Position numbers and translations under genes: made by a program. DNA of 16,505 nucleotides from Desulfobulbus sp. (GTDB lineage: Bacteria; Desulfobacterota; Desulfobulbia; Desulfobulbales; Desulfobulbaceae), in contig JAUVLX010000033.1 in NCBI GenBank assembly GCA_030600525.1, positions 1-16,505 of the forward strand, given 5' to 3'. How positions within the stretch are numbered: the stretch's first letter is position 1; every line of letters begins with the position of its first letter. The notes under the pieces were generated by a model, which was given only the letters and a program-made list of their open reading frames with translations, was not told the origin of the DNA and made no database searches. Shown in pieces: positions 15,086 through 16,505 of the stretch.

Positions 15086-15775
15086 ATGGATCCGCAAACC
15101 TTGCCAGCTGAAGAACTGGCCCTCTATACATCGCTGAAAAAACAGTTAAAGGTCGCTTTTGAACCGCTCAAGGTGCAGAAGTATCGACTTAATCTCCTGA
15201 AGTGTACAGACCTGGAGCAACTTCTTGATGGTAAAGATCCGCTGAAGAATGTCTCTGATTTCCCCCTGTGGACACGTTTGTGGGAAGCTGCCATTGTTCT
15301 TGCGGATTATTTTGCCGGACAGAAACCCCAGCCAGGGACGCGTTTGCTGGAGCTTGGTGCGGGGTTGGGAGCTAGCGGACTCGTTGCCGCAGCAGCAGGA
15401 TATGAGGTGACTCTGACTGATTATGAAGAGCGTATTCAGCAGTTTCAGCGAATTAATGCTGCCGCAAGCAATTTGCCTGGAGTACGGTTTGAATTTCTTG
15501 ATTGGCTTAATCCTTCGGATGTAGGACAGTATGATGTCATAGCCGGTTCGGAGATTATATTTCGTGATGAGTTTTTTGAGCCACTTATTGAAGTTTTTAA
15601 AACCGCATTACGTCCCGGTGGGGTGATCCTGCTTTCTCATGATGCCCGTCGCCGTAGTTTAGCCCCATTCTTTGAAATGGCGAAGAATGATTTTACAATC
15701 AGTGTAGTCAAGCGGACACTGAAAAGTCTCGAAGGCGATAAAGTCATCCTACTTGCCCGTTTACTACGGAAATAA
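15086..15775 (+). CDS. Class I SAM methyltransferase, Methyltransf_16-like
   Basis: A 229-residue Rossmann-fold methyltransferase. The SAM-binding motif I is LLELGAGLGASG (87-98), with the acidic end of strand 2 at LTDYEE (110-115). Before it comes DFPLWTRLWEAAIVLADYF (58-76), the entry motif typical of the Methyltransf_16 family, which includes METTL21-type protein-lysine methyltransferases. Strand 4 reads YDVIAGSEIIFRDEFFEPLI, and LRPGGVILLSHDARRR follows. Relatives methylate lysines in proteins such as elongation factors and chaperones, but the bacterial substrate is unknown. It lies 50 bases after uppP and about 95 before the precorrin-2 dehydrogenase; it may share their transcript. No strong ribosome-binding site precedes the ATG. 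Family call good, substrate unknown. Confidence 0.85.
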   Translation: MDPQTLPAEELALYTSLKKQLKVAFEPLKVQKYRLNLLKCTDLEQLLDGKDPLKNVSDFPLWTRLWEAAIVLADYFAGQKPQPGTRLLELGAGLGASGLVAAAAGYEVTLTDYEERIQQFQRINAAASNLPGVRFEFLDWLNPSDVGQYDVIAGSEIIFRDEFFEPLIEVFKTALRPGGVILLSHDARRRSLAPFFEMAKNDFTISVVKRTLKSLEGDKVILLARLLRK

Positions 15776-15869
15776 GTCAACGTCTCTGCTGGTTGGCACC
15801 GAGAGTAACCTGCTGTTTGCCTGCCTGTTTTCTAGACCACTTTTTTAACCTGAGCTTTTTAATATAAAC

Positions 15870-16505
15870 GTGTATCCTGTTTGTCTGCAGCTAAAAGATA
15901 AGCTTTGTGTCGTCATCGGCGGCGGTGGGGTGGCTGAGCGTAAAGTTCGGGAGATTCTTGCCCAGAAAGGCAGGGTTCGACTTGTAAGCCCTGACCTCAA
16001 TCCTGGTCTCAAGATAATGGCTTCGGGGGACCGGGTTGCATGGCGCAGGAAGGAATATGAGCGTGACGATTTGGGGGGTGCCTTTCTCGTTTTTGCTGCC
16101 ACCTCAAGTCCAGCCGCACAAAAGAATATTCAAAGGGATGCGGAATCAGCAAATTTGTTGATTAATATAGCTGATGATCCCCAAGGGTGCAGTTTTCATG
16201 TTCCAGCCTCTATCCACCGTGGAGATCTTACCCTTGCCATCTCAACCAATGGGAAGAGCCCTGCAATGTCGGCCATGGTCAGAAAGCGGTTGGAAAGAGA
16301 AATCGGGGAGGAGTACGGAGTTCTGCTCAATCTTGTTGCTGCTATTCGAAGTCAAGTCCTTGATAGAGATGAAGGGCAACAGCAGAAAAGAATTCTATTC
16401 CAGAAAATTCTCCATCACGATATAATCAGCTGGATAAAAGCTGGCCAATGGGAGCTGGTTGAAGAGCACATAAACAACGTCCTGGGGTCAACCGTTGAGA
16501 TTGAC
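15870..16505 (+). CDS. Precorrin-2 dehydrogenase / siroheme synthase N-terminal domain (partial, runs off window)
   Basis: An open frame of 212 codons to the window edge, starting at GTG (15870) and reading MYPVCLQLKDKLCVV. Enzymes of this type oxidise precorrin-2 to sirohydrochlorin using NAD+; some also insert iron to give siroheme. The NAD-binding motif is IGGGGVAERKV (about 16-26). The family signature continues with FAATSSPAAQKNI, LINIADDPQGCSFHVPASIHRGDLTLAISTNGKSP and MVRKRLEREIGEEYG. The MYPV start is a family hallmark, which supports GTG over any downstream ATG; the frame is closed by TAA at 15846-15848. No good Shine-Dalgarno is seen. Siroheme is the cofactor of DsrAB, so the gene suits a DsrC-bearing organism; in sulfate reducers sirohydrochlorin also feeds the alternative haem pathway. 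Whether a CobA-like domain follows cannot be seen. Confidence 0.93.
   Translation, partial: MYPVCLQLKDKLCVVIGGGGVAERKVREILAQKGRVRLVSPDLNPGLKIMASGDRVAWRRKEYERDDLGGAFLVFAATSSPAAQKNIQRDAESANLLINIADDPQGCSFHVPASIHRGDLTLAISTNGKSPAMSAMVRKRLEREIGEEYGVLLNLVAAIRSQVLDRDEGQQQKRILFQKILHHDIISWIKAGQWELVEEHINNVLGSTVEID

Noticed and set aside
15845..16102. 85-residue open frame on the minus strand at the right edge.
   Set aside because: It is antisense to the precorrin-2 dehydrogenase, whose family motifs are clear on the plus strand.

Overview
This 16.5 kb window looks like ordinary chromosomal DNA of a free-living, moderate-GC, anaerobic Desulfobacterota, most likely a sulfate- or sulfur-metabolising Desulfobulbales-type bacterium. 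The clearest indicator is a DsrC gene that keeps both redox cysteines of the dissimilatory sulfite reductase partner. A siroheme-pathway gene at the right edge, a surA-rodZ-recO gene order, and a periplasmic/outer-membrane maturation toolkit fit a Gram-negative of this group. The assignment rests on gene content, not on a database match. I see no insertion sequence, prophage, CRISPR array, rRNA or tRNA.

Left part (1-5320): a small 4-oxalocrotonate-tautomerase-like protein lies directly upstream of ligA (NAD-dependent DNA ligase). A small zinc-ribbon protein then converges with dsrC across a shared bidirectional terminator. Divergent from dsrC is a ppiD-like, membrane-anchored peptidyl-prolyl isomerase that ends in a strong intrinsic terminator.

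Middle (5321-12327): a very large SNF2-family helicase (1386 aa) occupies 4.2 kb on the plus strand. It converges with a minus-strand operon surA-rodZ-recO, in which rodZ and recO overlap by one base. Together with ppiD this puts two different parvulin-type foldases in the window.

Right part (12328-16505), all plus strand: a 117-residue flagellar rod/hook-family mini-protein sits behind a sigma-54-like promoter and a pair of upstream direct repeats. It is followed by a TlpA/ResA-like thioredoxin, a 67-68-residue secreted Cys/Lys-rich protein with its own terminator, uppP (undecaprenyl-diphosphatase), a Methyltransf_16-like methyltransferase, and the start of a precorrin-2 dehydrogenase (siroheme synthase N-terminal domain) that begins with GTG and runs off the end.

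Most of the content is housekeeping: DNA repair (ligA, recO), envelope biogenesis (surA, ppiD, rodZ, uppP), and sulfur/tetrapyrrole metabolism (dsrC, precorrin-2 dehydrogenase). I found no multi-gene system that I can defend as new. The points most worth checking are the sigma-54-like control region with the minimal flagellar-family protein, the tautomerase lacking three of the four classical active-site residues, the roughly 900-residue N-terminal extension of the SNF2 protein, and the small secreted protein next to the thioredoxin.
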